Shown here: positions 53,040-60,534 of the stretch, one piece after another | Position numbering within the stretch: position 1 is the first letter of the stretch | Layout: the number at the start of each line of letters is the position of its first letter | From: CAZKZZ01 sp964557375 | Lineage (GTDB): Bacteria; Spirochaetota; Spirochaetia; SPDA01; CAZJBZ01 | Direction: 5' to 3' | NCBI GenBank assembly: GCA_964557375.1 | Contig: CAZKZZ010000003.1 | Span: 7,917 to 71,916 of the forward strand | DNA: 64,000 nt | Program-made: the position numbers and the translations under genes | The notes under the pieces: model-generated | The model's input: the letters and a program-made list of their open reading frames with translations, nothing else | What the model was told of the DNA's origin: nothing | The model's database searches: none

Positions 53040-53621
53040 GTGAAACCGGTCGGTGTACTTGCCCTTCAAGGTGATTTCGATAAACACAAAGCAGCCATAG
53101 AGAAACTCGACACACAGGTCGTTAAGGTCCGCTCTCCGGATGAACTCCCCAACCTGAGCGGGCTTATTATCCCCGGCGGGGAGAGTACGACTATGGGAAA
53201 ATTACTCGCCGCATTCGGCCTCTTGGACCCGCTCATTAGATCCATAGATGCCGGCTTACCTGTACTCGGCACCTGTGCGGGCATGATCTTGCTTGCACGC
53301 ACCATACTCGAAGGGGATAATACGAGCAGCCAGCCCCGGCTGGGAAATATGGATATCTCAGTGGAGAGAAACGCGTACGGCCGGCAGGTAGAAAGTTTTG
53401 AAGCAACAATTGATAACGGTTTTTTCGAAAAAGAGGCGATCAAAGCAGTGTTTATCCGGGCCCCCCGCATTAGACGGTTCGGCCCTGACGTAAAACCGCT
53501 TGCGTTATTCGAAGAAGTTCCTGTTCTCGTCCGGGAGAGGAACATGCTTGCGGCAAGCTTCCACCCCGAATTGACGGATGATCTGCGTGTCCATGAATAC
53601 TTTTTATCTATGACCAACTGA
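53040..53621 (+). CDS. pdxT: pyridoxal 5'-phosphate synthase glutaminase PdxT
   Basis: The 193-residue class I glutaminase supplies ammonia to PdxS. The triad is Cys79 (LGTCAGM) with His and Glu in SFHPEL, and the oxyanion motif PGGESTTMGKLL is present. Translation starts at a GTG. It converges on the FMN-dehydrogenase gene across an 18-base spacer. Confidence 0.96.
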   Translation: MKPVGVLALQGDFDKHKAAIEKLDTQVVKVRSPDELPNLSGLIIPGGESTTMGKLLAAFGLLDPLIRSIDAGLPVLGTCAGMILLARTILEGDNTSSQPRLGNMDISVERNAYGRQVESFEATIDNGFFEKEAIKAVFIRAPRIRRFGPDVKPLALFEEVPVLVRERNMLAASFHPELTDDLRVHEYFLSMTN

Positions 53622-53650
53622 TATGGCTAACTGATACTGCTAACTGAAAG
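53616..53650. repeat. 13-base tandem repeat at the convergent gene ends
   Basis: The unit AACTGATAYKGCT occurs almost three times with a period of 13 bases (53616-53628, 53629-53641, partial 53642-53650). It covers the pdxT stop and the last codons of the convergent dehydrogenase gene. Confidence 0.6.
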
Positions 53651-54614
53651 GATGCGGTGATCTGAGCAGAATGCTCGGATGAGCTTCTTTCGGCTGTTCG
53701 ATACCCGTCATTGTCATGTACCGTTTGAGCTCTTCGGTAAGTTCCGTAATGAGAGATGCCACCCCCTCTTCTCCGTCAGCGGCAAGTGCCCACAGGACAG
53801 GCCGTGCAATACCTACAGCCGCAGCCCCCATGGCCAGCCCTTTGAGCACATCCGAGCCCCTTCGAAAACCGGAATCCACAATAATCGGGATTCTCCCGTT
53901 TATAACTGCGTTGATCTCTTCGATAACCTCAAAAGGATGGGGGAGATAGTCAAGGGTGTGGGCACCATGATTCGAAATTACAATGAGGTCCGCTTCGGCT
54001 TCGAGGGCCTTCTCCGCGTCCCAGGCGCTCAATATCCCTTTTAAAACAAATGGGATGCTGACAGCCGCTTTGAGCTCTTTCAGTTCAGAGACCGAAACGG
54101 GGAAGCAGTCTTTTGTCATCATTGTATCGAGTACTTTTGTACATTGCCCTGCATCCACTTCTATACCGATCCAGGTAACACCGGTCTTCTCGATTTCGAT
54201 CAGTTTCTCTTTTAGGGCTTTTCTGTCTCGTAGAGGTTTTACTGTCTGGCAGACCGGTACACCGGTTTTGACAATTTCTTCCAGATTGGTTGGTATCGGA
54301 GAGCCGGTCCACATCATCGAACCAGTTTTTTTGAGCGCACGGGCTGTGATGACAAGTCCGTTATCAGCTATTTGAGGTATTGGTGCATTCATAGACGACA
54401 TGATAACAGGTGTTTCGAGCTCTACGTTCAAAACTGTCGACCTAGTGGAGACTTCCTGAATCGTATTAATGGCCCGCTGAAGGAAGGTGTATTGGGCAAG
54501 CATTGCGGCGTTGTGCTCGAGAACAAATTCGGTCTCAACACCTTTGAGCATGAAGTCGAGCTTTTTTTCCGTGAGAACCGCTGCTCCCTTTTGATATAAG
54601 TCGTTCAATTTCAT
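53640..54614 (-). CDS. FMN-dependent alpha-hydroxy acid dehydrogenase homologue
   Basis: The 324-residue TIM-barrel protein has the lactate/glycolate oxidase pattern: VLKGILSAWDAEKA, then SNHGAHTLD (catalytic His216), and VDSGFRRGSDVLKGLAMGA for FMN phosphate. In glycolate oxidase the segment is SNHGARQLD, where Arg binds the substrate carboxylate. Here that Arg is His219, so the substrate may not be a simple hydroxy acid. FMN binding looks intact. The gene begins 13 bases after tRNA-Val with no visible ribosome binding site. It converges on pdxT. Confidence 0.85.
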   Translation of the reverse strand: MKLNDLYQKGAAVLTEKKLDFMLKGVETEFVLEHNAAMLAQYTFLQRAINTIQEVSTRSTVLNVELETPVIMSSMNAPIPQIADNGLVITARALKKTGSMMWTGSPIPTNLEEIVKTGVPVCQTVKPLRDRKALKEKLIEIEKTGVTWIGIEVDAGQCTKVLDTMMTKDCFPVSVSELKELKAAVSIPFVLKGILSAWDAEKALEAEADLIVISNHGAHTLDYLPHPFEVIEEINAVINGRIPIIVDSGFRRGSDVLKGLAMGAAAVGIARPVLWALAADGEEGVASLITELTEELKRYMTMTGIEQPKEAHPSILLRSPHPFS

Positions 54615-54627
54615 GTAATAGTTTTTT

Positions 54628-54700
54628 TGGGCGGTGACGGGCTTGAACCGCCGACTTCCTGCTTGTAAGGCAGGCGCTCTCCCAACTGAGCTAACCGCCC
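54628..54700 (-). tRNA. tRNA-Val (anticodon UAC)
   Basis: The minus strand folds as a complete cloverleaf of 73 bases: acceptor GGGCGGT with ACCGCCC and discriminator A, D arm with TAGCTCAGTTGGGAGAG, anticodon loop CTTACAA (anticodon TAC), and T arm with GGTTCAAGCCC. The 3' CCA is not encoded; a run of A follows. It is the first element ahead of the FMN-dehydrogenase gene. Confidence 0.95.
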
Positions 54701-54711
54701 AAACCGGTGCT

Positions 54712-54741
54712 ACTCTACCACGATACGAAAAAAAAAGTCAA
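54712..54741 (-). promoter_or_regulatory. promoter of tRNA-Val
   Basis: On the minus strand TTGACT (54736-54741) and TAGAGT (54712-54717) are separated by 18 bases, and the start would lie about 5 bases before the tRNA. It would also transcribe the dehydrogenase gene. Confidence 0.45.
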
Positions 54742-55520
54742 TATTGGGCATGCCGGCGGTTATTGAAAATCGTTAACGTATCGGTATATGTTATTTTCCC
54801 GCTTTCTCTGATGTATCCGAGATACAGATAGTAAAACCGGTCACTTCCTTCGAGTATAAAAGTAAACCGCCCCTCTTCCCCGTTCCACATATCCGGTTCG
54901 AGAACGGCATTTCCCTTTTTTAATACGGGCATGGTGATGGAAAGCCGACTCTCAGGGCTATTTTCAGGCGGATTAAAACTCCCGCTTACGCTGACCTTCT
55001 CCCCTGCGTGACCTATAGTAATATCTGCGAAAGGATGTTCGATGCATTGAATTACTACGAAAAGCCGCTCGGAGCCGCCGCTTCTTTCGTTTACAGGATT
55101 AATTGCTTCGGCACCGATTCCGCAATGGGTCCATCTCGTATCGAGGATGATTGTACGATGGGATGGACTTGTAAGCCACTGGTCGAACAGCTCACGTATC
55201 TTCTCGGGCGGGGATGATCCGAGTACTTCCCCCACCCGCAGCGACGTTCCGCCCCGTTCCCGGAAACGGTCAACCGCCCGCATGCCGGAACCGTCGGTGT
55301 GGGAAAGATACCCTCCCTCGGAGAGAGTCGCAGCATAGCTCGATGCACAAGAAGAGAGGAGCGGGTGGATTGTAAGGGGCGGAATGTCCTTTTCAATGCG
55401 GAGACGGTTCAATTCTTCCAGGATAATCTCTTCTGCTGCATTCTCTGCGTTCACATTCGCCGTATTAATCAAAACGGAGAAAAGCATAAAAAATGATAAA
55501 GTTACTCCCCTTTTCCACAT
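54738..55520 (-). CDS. exported CAP-domain (SCP/PR1-like) protein
   Basis: The 260-residue protein has a signal peptide (LSFFMLFSVLINTANVNA) and a CAP domain at about 30-165: ILEELNRLRIEKDIPPL, LSHTDGSGMRAVDRF, GEVLG, SPSHRTIILDTRWTHCGIGA. The His and Glu residues of this pattern form the usual CAP cleft. The last 90 residues form a separate beta-rich domain (VSGSFNPPEN, GRFTFILEGSDRFYYLYLG). Function of bacterial CAP proteins is mostly unknown. It is divergent from the first EF-G gene. Confidence 0.88.
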   Translation of the reverse strand: MWKRGVTLSFFMLFSVLINTANVNAENAAEEIILEELNRLRIEKDIPPLTIHPLLSSCASSYAATLSEGGYLSHTDGSGMRAVDRFRERGGTSLRVGEVLGSSPPEKIRELFDQWLTSPSHRTIILDTRWTHCGIGAEAINPVNERSGGSERLFVVIQCIEHPFADITIGHAGEKVSVSGSFNPPENSPESRLSITMPVLKKGNAVLEPDMWNGEEGRFTFILEGSDRFYYLYLGYIRESGKITYTDTLTIFNNRRHAQY

Positions 55521-55558
55521 AATCGCTTTATGTTACTATTTCGCACGAGGCAAAGTAA

Positions 55559-57595
55559 ATGGGAAAGAAATACACCAGAAACATCGGTATTATGGCCCAT
55601 ATCGATGCGGGTAAAACAACGACGACGGAACGGATCCTCTTTTATACGGGAAAGAGCCATCGGATAGGTGAAGTCGATGACGGTCAAGCCGTCATGGACT
55701 GGATGGTGCAGGAACAGAACCGGGGGATTACCATTACCTCCGCCGCTACAACCTGCTTTTGGAAAGAGTGTCAGATCAATATTATCGACACGCCGGGCCA
55801 TGTTGATTTTACGGCAGAAGTGGAGCGTTCTCTTAGGGTCCTCGACGGTGCTGTAGCGATTTTTTGTGCTGTCGGAGGGGTCGAGCCGCAGTCTGAGACG
55901 GTGTGGCACCAGGCCGACCACTACGAAGTGCCCCGTATAGCCTATGTGAATAAAATGGACAGAATTGGTGCTGATTTTTTCGGTGTGGTTAATGAGGTCG
56001 AAACCAAGCTCGGCTCGAACCCGCTCGTGCTGACGGTCCCTATCGGAAAAGAATCGGAGTTCGAAGGGGTCATCGATCTGATCAGCATGCAGGAGATCCG
56101 GTGGGACGCCGATACGATCGGGAGTCAGATGAGTTTTTCTCCAATTGATGCATCAAGGCTCGATGAAGCCAAGAAATGGCGGGAGAAGGTCATCGACCAG
56201 CTTTCATCCGCTTCTGATGAAATCACCGAATTATACCTCGATGGGAAAGATATCCCCGCAGACTTGATTACTGCAACAATAAGAAAAGAGACGATCAACC
56301 GGACGATCGTTCCTGTATTAGTCGGCGCCTCTCTCAAGAATATCGGGGTCCAGCCGCTGCTCGATGCTATAGTCAATTATCTGCCTGCTCCCGAGGAGCT
56401 TCCTCCCGTGCCGGGTGCTCATCCCAAAACCCATGATCATATCGATGTGGAACGTACCGAGAACGGCCCGCCTTTAGCTCTCGTTTTTAAAATCCAGACG
56501 GACAGAGAAGCCGGCGCTTTGAGTTTTCTCAGAGTCTACAGCGGCAGCTTTAAATCCGGTACTGCCTACTACAATATAAATAAAAAGAAAAAAGAGCGGA
56601 TCAACCGGCTTCTCCGGATGCATTCCAACCGTTACGAGGCCTTACAAGAGGTAAAAGCGGGCGATATTGCTGTAGCCATAGGGCTTAAGTTTTCTCAAAC
56701 CGGCGATACGCTGGGAAGTGAGGGGAAACAAGTCCTCTTCGAGCGGATGGTATTCCCGGAACCGGTTATCTCTGTGGCAGTCGAACCGCGCACCTACAGC
56801 GATATGGACAAACTAAAGAACACGTTTGCTCTGTTGAAAAAGGAAGACCCGACTTTTCTAGTCGAGGAAAACGAAGAGACCGGGCAGCTTCTTATCTCCG
56901 GAATGGGTGAGCTGCATCTCGATGTGTTGATGACCAGGGTCACTGATGATTACAAAATCGACGCGAAAATCGGGAATCCTCAGGTCACTTATCGGGAGTC
57001 GATTTCCAAGACAGTTACTCATACTGAAAAATACCACAAGGTCCTCGCGGGAAAGGAGAACACCGCGGAAATCACTCTCTTAGTAGAACCTCTTCCGAGA
57101 GGCTCCGGCAACCGTTTCACCTCTACAGTGACAAAGAATGATCTGCCCCAAGAGTTGATCGATTCTGTAGAGCGGGGTGTTACAAACTCTTTTACCTCAG
57201 GTATCATTTTCGGATATCCTGCTTATGATGTGGGAGTCACATTTCAGAAGGCTGTGTATAATCAAAACACTTCTACTCCATTCGCATTCGAGGCGGCAGG
57301 AGCAATCGGTTTTGACAATGCGTGCAGGGAGGCTGTCCCGATATTATTAGAACCGATTATGCGCCTCGATATCATGGTACCGAAAGAGTTCGTCGGCGAT
57401 GTCATGAGCCAGCTTACTTCCAAAGGCGGGGTCATAATAAGTCTTGACAGCAAGCCTACGATCGAACATGTTCATGCCGAGACTCCGATGCGGAATATGT
57501 TCGGATATTCGACCACACTGCGGAGCATGACTCAAGGGAGAGGCACCTTTTCTATGGAGTTTTCCCACTTTGCCAAGAAAGAGGACACCGGGTAA
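55559..57595 (+). CDS. elongation factor G (spirochaete-type paralogue with intact catalytic site)
   Basis: The 678-residue GTPase has G1 AHIDAGKTTTT, G2 RGITI, G3 DTPGHVDF (catalytic His81), NKMD, and the usual five EF-G domains, ending in TQGRGTFSMEFSHF. The VDDG segment before the switch I region resembles the mitochondrial/spirochaete-type EF-G group. I cannot tell whether this copy serves elongation, ribosome recycling or both. A second EF-G-like gene follows after 107 bases. Confidence 0.92.
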   Translation: MGKKYTRNIGIMAHIDAGKTTTTERILFYTGKSHRIGEVDDGQAVMDWMVQEQNRGITITSAATTCFWKECQINIIDTPGHVDFTAEVERSLRVLDGAVAIFCAVGGVEPQSETVWHQADHYEVPRIAYVNKMDRIGADFFGVVNEVETKLGSNPLVLTVPIGKESEFEGVIDLISMQEIRWDADTIGSQMSFSPIDASRLDEAKKWREKVIDQLSSASDEITELYLDGKDIPADLITATIRKETINRTIVPVLVGASLKNIGVQPLLDAIVNYLPAPEELPPVPGAHPKTHDHIDVERTENGPPLALVFKIQTDREAGALSFLRVYSGSFKSGTAYYNINKKKKERINRLLRMHSNRYEALQEVKAGDIAVAIGLKFSQTGDTLGSEGKQVLFERMVFPEPVISVAVEPRTYSDMDKLKNTFALLKKEDPTFLVEENEETGQLLISGMGELHLDVLMTRVTDDYKIDAKIGNPQVTYRESISKTVTHTEKYHKVLAGKENTAEITLLVEPLPRGSGNRFTSTVTKNDLPQELIDSVERGVTNSFTSGIIFGYPAYDVGVTFQKAVYNQNTSTPFAFEAAGAIGFDNACREAVPILLEPIMRLDIMVPKEFVGDVMSQLTSKGGVIISLDSKPTIEHVHAETPMRNMFGYSTTLRSMTQGRGTFSMEFSHFAKKEDTG

Positions 57596-57702
57596 TTATA
57601 TACAAACTGCAATTTTTGCACTAAACTATAGCGCCGATTCTAGAAATCTGTTATTTTGAGAGACCGGCAAAATAATAATCATACAACTTTTTAGGAGTTA
57701 TT

Positions 57703-59781
57703 ATGGGTTTTAACACGAATTCGATAAAAAACCTTGCAATAGCGGGACATGTTGCAACGGGTAAAACCACACTTGTAGAGCAAATCCTGTATTACGGAGG
57801 GTCCATCCCAAAACCTGAAACCGTAGAAAATGGAAAAACGGTAAGTGATTACACGGCGGAAGAAATTGAGCGGACTATCTCCATTCACACAACCCTGTCC
57901 CATCTCGTTTGGAAAGATGAAAAACTCAACCTTCTCGACTCCCCCGGTTCTTCTGATTTTTCAGGAGAGGTAGTTTCAGCCCTTCGAGCATGCGAATGCT
58001 GTATATTGCTCGTCGATGCAACTTCGGGAGTACAGATCGAAACGATCAAAACGTGGCGGAGGCTCGAGGAGGACAATATCCCGCGGATTATTTTTATTAA
58101 CAAGATGGACAAAGAGCGGGCGAGTTTCGAGAACACTCTTGCCGACCTGCGGGAAAAATTCAATGCGACATTTGTTCCAATTACCATTAGCAATGGGGAA
58201 GGGACCGGTTACCAGGGGATCGTCGATCTCATGGAAAGTAAAGGGTATGGACTGCCTGAAAAGGGCAAGAAAGAAGATGCGGGAGATGTACCGGCGGAGA
58301 TCGCTGATGCAGTTGAAGAGGCAAACATGGGCCTTATCGAAGCCGCCGCTGAAGGAAAAGATTCTCTCATGGAGAAGTATTTTGAGGAAGAAACGCTCAG
58401 CGCTGATGAGATCAAAGAAGGACTGACCAACGGATTACAGCAGAACAAGGTCATCCCCGTTATCTGCGGTTCCGCATTAGAAGGTTCAGGAATTACCTCC
58501 CTTCTCAACTTTGTGGCAGGGGCCGCCCCTACTCCGGAGAGCAGAAAAGAAAAGTTCGTCAAAGAAGACGAAGAAGAAGATGTCCGGGAAGTGACCAGCG
58601 AAGGCGGTTTTTCCGGGTTCGTTTTCAAGACAACTATTGACCAGTTTTCAGGAAAACTTTCTTTTATTAAAATTATTACCGGCTCATTGAAATCAGACCT
58701 CGATCTTTTCAATCCGAGGGAACAGAAAAAAGAACGCGTATCCAAAGTATATACGGCCCAGGGCAAGAAAATCGAGGAAGTCGATAGTTTGGAAGCCGGT
58801 GATATCGGAGTTGTCACGAAATTGGCCACTGTCAACACCAATGATACGCTCTGTCAGCAGGATGCAGTAATCAGATATGCTCCTCTAAAACTCCCGAATC
58901 CGTCCCACTCAGTCGCCGTCAGTGCGGTCAGCAAGAAGGACGAAGACAAGCTCAACCAGTTTATTCAGCGGGCCGCTGAAGAAGACCTCACTTTCCGGGT
59001 CGAATACAACCAGGAGACCAAAGAGACGGTCATTCACGGAATGGGCGAGCTGCAGATCAACATGATTTTAGACCGTATTCGGGACCAGCAGAAAATAGAG
59101 ATCGAGACGAAAGTTCCGAAGGTAGCATACCGGGAGACCATTACAAAAAACGCGGATGCCGAATATACCCATAAAAAGCAGACCGGCGGCCACGGTCAGT
59201 TCGGTCGGGTCGTCATCCGGATCAATCCGCTCGAGCGAGGAGAACAGTACTCTTTCGAAAATGTCATCAAGGGCGGCGCTGTCTCCAAAGGATATATCCC
59301 GGGTATAGAAAAAGGACTTCATGAGGCGATGGAATCCGGCATTCTCGCAGGCTACCCCGTAGTCGATGTCGGTATTACCTTAGTCGACGGAAAAGAGCAT
59401 CCGGTAGACAGCTCGGAAATGTCGTTTAAACAGGCTGCCAAAGGCGCCTTAAAAGACGCTATCAAAAAAGCGGGTCCGACCCTTCTCGAACCGATTATGA
59501 AAATGCATGTCTATGTCGATGATCAGTATCTCGGTGATGTGCTCTCCGATATGAGCTCCCGCAGGGGAAGAGTGCTCGGGCAGGAATCGATCGGCGGGGG
59601 AATCCAGGAAGTTGTCGCATTGGTCCCTCAGGCTGAATTACTGCGGTATTCGATCGATCTGCGCTCGATCACATCCGGTACCGCCTCGTTTGAGATGGAG
59701 TTCGACCACTACGAACCGATATCCGGCAAGATCGCGGAAAGTGTGATTGCAGCATCGAAGCAGGAAGCGGAAGAGGACTAA
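57703..59781 (+). CDS. EF-G-like GTPase (EF-G II type) without the catalytic histidine
   Basis: The 692-residue protein has EF-G domain order and a clear P-loop GHVATGKTTL (Lys21), but the usual DTPGHVDF is DSPGSSDF, with Ser83 in place of the catalytic His. The G2 segment is RTISI instead of RGITI. An acidic insertion (EDEEEDVREV) lies at about residue 285. Other EF-G II proteins (e.g. Thermus EF-G-2) also substitute this His. GTP hydrolysis is expected to be slow. An AGGAG ribosome binding site lies 6-7 bases before the ATG. Confidence 0.9.
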   Translation: MGFNTNSIKNLAIAGHVATGKTTLVEQILYYGGSIPKPETVENGKTVSDYTAEEIERTISIHTTLSHLVWKDEKLNLLDSPGSSDFSGEVVSALRACECCILLVDATSGVQIETIKTWRRLEEDNIPRIIFINKMDKERASFENTLADLREKFNATFVPITISNGEGTGYQGIVDLMESKGYGLPEKGKKEDAGDVPAEIADAVEEANMGLIEAAAEGKDSLMEKYFEEETLSADEIKEGLTNGLQQNKVIPVICGSALEGSGITSLLNFVAGAAPTPESRKEKFVKEDEEEDVREVTSEGGFSGFVFKTTIDQFSGKLSFIKIITGSLKSDLDLFNPREQKKERVSKVYTAQGKKIEEVDSLEAGDIGVVTKLATVNTNDTLCQQDAVIRYAPLKLPNPSHSVAVSAVSKKDEDKLNQFIQRAAEEDLTFRVEYNQETKETVIHGMGELQINMILDRIRDQQKIEIETKVPKVAYRETITKNADAEYTHKKQTGGHGQFGRVVIRINPLERGEQYSFENVIKGGAVSKGYIPGIEKGLHEAMESGILAGYPVVDVGITLVDGKEHPVDSSEMSFKQAAKGALKDAIKKAGPTLLEPIMKMHVYVDDQYLGDVLSDMSSRRGRVLGQESIGGGIQEVVALVPQAELLRYSIDLRSITSGTASFEMEFDHYEPISGKIAESVIAASKQEAEED

Positions 59782-59843
59782 CGGCTATTTAGAAAGCGAA
59801 CGAGAAAGCGAAAACTCAGCTGACGTCACAAGCTCTACCGCTG

Positions 59844-60512
59844 CTACCTTTTAAGAGAGAGAATCTCGAAAACGGGGCGGCCTTTTTCCACAGCTTTTTT
59901 CTCATAGCGGGTTTGCGGTCTCCATCGAGAGGGTGCTGCAAAACCGTTATTCGGGTTTGTAAATCCGGGGACCGCATTTACACTTTCGAGCATAGAGTAA
60001 GCATAATCTTCCCAGTCCGTTACCAGGTAGAGATAGGCCCCGCTTTTCATTTTCGATGAAAGGTGGGTGAGAAAATCGGGCCGGATGAGTCGCCGTTTGT
60101 GGTGCTTTTTTTTCGGCCACGGGTCCGGGAAAAAAATGTGAACGCCGTCGAGCAGATTGTCCGGGACCATATACAACACCACCTCATAGGCATCTTTTTG
60201 AATGATTACTATATTCTCGAGTTCCAGCCGTTCGATTTCGGAGAGGAGCTTTCCCACCCCCGCTTTGAATACTTCGGTACAGATAAAACCGGTGTCGGGG
60301 TTTCTTGCCGCGATCTCCGCGGTTGCAATCCCCATACCGAACCCGATTTCGAGAATGAATGCTTTGTACTGCCGGGGAGCGAAAACTGAGGCGGGGTCCA
60401 GTTTCTCCTCCTTGAAATCAATACAGTAGACCGCGGCGAGCTCTTCGTACGCCCGTTTCTGCAGGTTGCTCATTCTTCCCGACCGCAGTACGTAGCTTTT
60501 TAGGTGCTTCAT
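59844..60512 (-). CDS. trmB: tRNA (guanine-N7-)-methyltransferase
   Basis: The 222-residue AdoMet enzyme has the SAM loop EIGFGMGIATAE and the family signature IFFPDPWPKKKHHKRRL, which places it as TrmB (m7G46 in tRNA). The end is short and basic. It sits 22 bases after mfd and about 60 bases from the end of the convergent EF-G-like gene. Confidence 0.95.
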   Translation of the reverse strand: MKHLKSYVLRSGRMSNLQKRAYEELAAVYCIDFKEEKLDPASVFAPRQYKAFILEIGFGMGIATAEIAARNPDTGFICTEVFKAGVGKLLSEIERLELENIVIIQKDAYEVVLYMVPDNLLDGVHIFFPDPWPKKKHHKRRLIRPDFLTHLSSKMKSGAYLYLVTDWEDYAYSMLESVNAVPGFTNPNNGFAAPSRWRPQTRYEKKAVEKGRPVFEILSLKR

Positions 60513-60534
60513 CTCAAAATCCTTACTGTTAGGG

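Noticed and set aside
57600..57640. Small palindrome TGCA-ATTTT-TGCA between the EF-G genes
   Set aside because: Stem of four bases with no following T-run; not a convincing terminator.
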